In this document: positions 62,421-64,000 of the stretch, piece after piece
Numbering within the stretch: position 1 is the stretch's first letter
Layout of the letters: the number at the start of each line of letters is the position of its first letter
Assembly (NCBI RefSeq): GCF_017654315.1
Contig: NZ_CP072203.1
Span: forward strand, 5,642,001 to 5,706,000
Reading direction: 5' to 3'
Length of the DNA: 64,000 bases
Source: Gordonia polyisoprenivorans
Lineage (GTDB): Bacteria; Actinomycetota; Actinomycetes; Mycobacteriales; Mycobacteriaceae
Position numbers and translations under genes: made by a program
Notes under the pieces: generated by a model
What the model saw: the letters and a program-made list of their open reading frames with translations, nothing else
Database searches by the model: none
Told to the model about the DNA's origin: nothing

Positions 62421-63551
62421 ATGACCGGAGATGGCATAACCGGCTCTGCCACAACGGGCGCCGGGCGCGCCGCACCCCTGCAGACGAGCTTCACCGACCT
62501 CGTCGGCGTCGAGTACCCGATCGTGCAAACCGGGATGGGCTGGGTGTCGGGGCCGTCGCTGACGTCGGCGACAGCCAACGCCGGCGGTCTGGGAATCCTC
62601 GCGTCGGCGACGATGACCTACGACGAACTCGAAGCGGCCATCGCCAAGACGAAAGCGTTGACCGACAAGCCCTTCGGGGTCAACATCCGCGCCGACGCCA
62701 CCGACGCACCGCAGCGGATCGACCTGCTGATCCGGGAGGGCGTCAAGGTCGCTTCGTTCGCACTGGCGCCCAAGAAGGAGCTGATCGGCAAGCTCAAAGA
62801 TCATGGTGTGGTGGTGATCCCGTCGATCGGCGCGGCCAAACACGCGGTGAAGGTGGCCTCCTGGGGCGCCGACGCGGTGATCGTGCAGGGTGGCGAGGGC
62901 GGCGGACACACTGGACCGGTGGCCACCACGTTGCTGCTGCCGTCGGTACTCGATGCCCTCGCGGAGAACGGATCCGACATGCCGGTGGTGGCGGCCGGCG
63001 GATTCTTCGACGGCCGCGGACTGGCCGCCGCCCTGGCGTATGGCGCGCAGGGGGTGGCGATGGGGACGCGGTTCCTGCTGACCTCGGATTCGGCGGTGCC
63101 CGACGCCGTCAAGCAGGAGTATCTGGCCCGGGGCCTCGGTGACACGGTGGTGTCGGTGAAGGTCGACGGGATGCCGCATCGGGTCCTGCGCACCCCGCTC
63201 GTCGAGGCGCTGGAGAGCGGTAGCTCCGTCAAAGCCCTTGTCGCCGCAGCCCGTAACGCCAACGAGTTCAAGCAGCTGACCGGAATGCGCTGGACGACGA
63301 TGCTGCGCGACGGCCGCGCCATGCGACGCTCCGGGGAACGCACCTGGCAGCAGATCATCATGGCAGGCAACACCCCGATGTTGTTGCGCGCAGGACTCGT
63401 CGAGGGCGACACCCGCGCGGGCGTCCTCGCCTCGGGTCAGGTCGTCGGAATGATCGACGATCTGCCCAGCTGCAACGAGTTGATCCAATCGATCATGACG
63501 CAGGCCCACCAGCGGCTGCACGCACTCGCCGCGCCGGTCAGCGCAGTGTGA
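62421..63551 (+). CDS. ipdC: IpdC, nitronate-monooxygenase-fold steroid-CoA reductase
   Basis: A 376-residue flavin TIM barrel of the nitronate monooxygenase superfamily: EYPIVQTGMGWVSGPSLTSA, VIVQGGEGGGHTGPVA and MPVVAAGGFFDGRGLAAALA. IpdC (Rv3553) reduces a double bond in the HIP-CoA pathway. It is the last gene of its operon, overlapping the convergent TetR gene by 14 bp. Compare the fadD19-coupled relative at 25662-26801, which shares the fold but lies in the side-chain part of the pathway. Confidence 0.89.
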   Translation: MTGDGITGSATTGAGRAAPLQTSFTDLVGVEYPIVQTGMGWVSGPSLTSATANAGGLGILASATMTYDELEAAIAKTKALTDKPFGVNIRADATDAPQRIDLLIREGVKVASFALAPKKELIGKLKDHGVVVIPSIGAAKHAVKVASWGADAVIVQGGEGGGHTGPVATTLLLPSVLDALAENGSDMPVVAAGGFFDGRGLAAALAYGAQGVAMGTRFLLTSDSAVPDAVKQEYLARGLGDTVVSVKVDGMPHRVLRTPLVEALESGSSVKALVAAARNANEFKQLTGMRWTTMLRDGRAMRRSGERTWQQIIMAGNTPMLLRAGLVEGDTRAGVLASGQVVGMIDDLPSCNELIQSIMTQAHQRLHALAAPVSAV

Positions 63552-64000
63552 GGAGTGTTCGCGTAACGAGATCGGCGACGACGCCGCGACGCGAGGAGTG
63601 CGGCTCATCGCGGTCGAGACCTTGGGTGTGGCTGTAGACCACTCCCTCCAGGACGGTCACCAACCGCCGGGCAGCCACGTGCGGCTGCGCGGACCCCAGC
63701 GACTCCATCAGTCCTGCGGCCGCGTCCTCGGAGAAAAAACACCGACGCAAGCGCCCACGGACGTCGTCTCCGATTCCGACGTCGAGCAACAGTGCCTGGC
63801 GCGCGATCACCTCGGCCACACGATCGGTGACGAGTCCGGTCACGTACTCGCTGATCACCTCGACCGGGTCGCTCGCAGCGCCGGGTTGCCCGAGCACTCC
63901 GTGGAACCGTTCATGGGAGACGGTGATCAGCCGGTCGGCGGCGGCGAGCAATAGCGCTTCACGCGTGCGGAAATAGTACGAGGTCGATCCCTTCGGCAGG
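63538..64000 (-). CDS. TetR-family regulator, 5' end outside window
   Basis: The frame is open to the right edge; about 153 C-terminal residues are visible. It begins inside the helix-turn-helix with LPKGSTSYYFRTREALL, followed by the helical ligand domain. It is convergent with ipdC, overlapping it by 14 bp. The sequence does not resemble KstR2 as I recall it, so it should not be called the HIP regulator on position alone. Target and ligand are unknown. Confidence 0.8.
   Translation of the reverse strand, partial: LPKGSTSYYFRTREALLLAAADRLITVSHERFHGVLGQPGAASDPVEVISEYVTGLVTDRVAEVIARQALLLDVGIGDDVRGRLRRCFFSEDAAAGLMESLGSAQPHVAARRLVTVLEGVVYSHTQGLDRDEPHSSRRGVVADLVTRTLLTLR

Noticed and set aside
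63538..64000. Naming the TetR gene kstR2
   Set aside because: Its visible C-terminal sequence does not resemble KstR2 as recalled; position alone is not enough.

Overview
The window reads as chromosomal DNA of a high-GC, mycolic-acid-containing actinomycete (order Mycobacteriales). Gordonia is the best guess. The reasons are a complete mce4-type sterol importer, many palindromic KstR operators, side-chain and HIP (C/D-ring) sterol catabolic genes in an order close to M. tuberculosis Rv3492c-Rv3553, an Antigen-85-like mycolyltransferase, F420-dependent enzymes and a 13E12-type HNH gene. Gene names and Rv equivalents come from recalled family resemblance and gene order; no search was run.

Layout. 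(1) 1-5223, housekeeping: membrane protein, canB, mutY, Pro/Gln-rich membrane protein, alpha/beta hydrolase, mhuD and a Lon-substrate-domain protein, in the Rv3587c-Rv3592 order. (2) 5268-6843: a KstR-box-driven aldehyde dehydrogenase. (3) 6874-19012, minus strand: hsd4A, yrbE4A-yrbE4B, mce4A-F, two Mce-associated proteins and a terminal membrane protein, mostly coupled by 4-bp overlaps. (4) 19112-23370: ferredoxin, then fadE26-fadE27-fadD17. (5) 23371-25661: an HNH/DUF222 gene set among palindromic and 190-bp tandem repeats, which looks like an insertion. (6) 25662-35265: fadD19 with a coupled nitronate-monooxygenase-like gene, echA19, a BM3-like P450, an F420-dependent enzyme and the DUF35-ltp4-ltp3 operon. 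(7) 35276-36477: a frameshifted AbiEi/DUF559-like gene bracketed by GTTCTTCCCC hairpins. (8) 36512-40256: NTF2-like gene and cyp125, divergent from fadA5 and a Ddn-like gene. (9) 40283-42279: a TetR gene divergent from a second CYP125-like gene, with a clear operator between them. (10) 42323-54050: a compact glycolipid-type locus with two GT2s, three PapA/condensation-type acyltransferases, a mycolyltransferase, a DrrAB-like exporter, a fourth acyltransferase and a GT1. (11) 54156-58108: a Cys-tailed DUF5685 protein, a KstR-boxed FadD8-like ligase divergent from a GyrA-like/GNAT protein, and an NTF2-like protein. (12) 58140-63551: the HIP-degradation block, two SDRs divergent from echA20-ipdA-ipdB-ipdC, with a 22-bp palindrome between them. 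A truncated TetR gene closes the window.

Taken together, sterols would enter through Mce4. CYP125 and possibly the other P450s would oxidise the terminal carbon, and FadD19/FadD17 would form CoA thioesters. FadE26/27, EchA19, Hsd4A and FadA5 would shorten the side chain, and Ltp3/Ltp4 with the DUF35 protein probably handle C24-branched chains. EchA20 and IpdABC would open the last rings. Ten KstR-like boxes tie most of these units together, while the second CYP125 and the HIP block have different operators. No rRNA, tRNA, CRISPR array or replication origin was seen.
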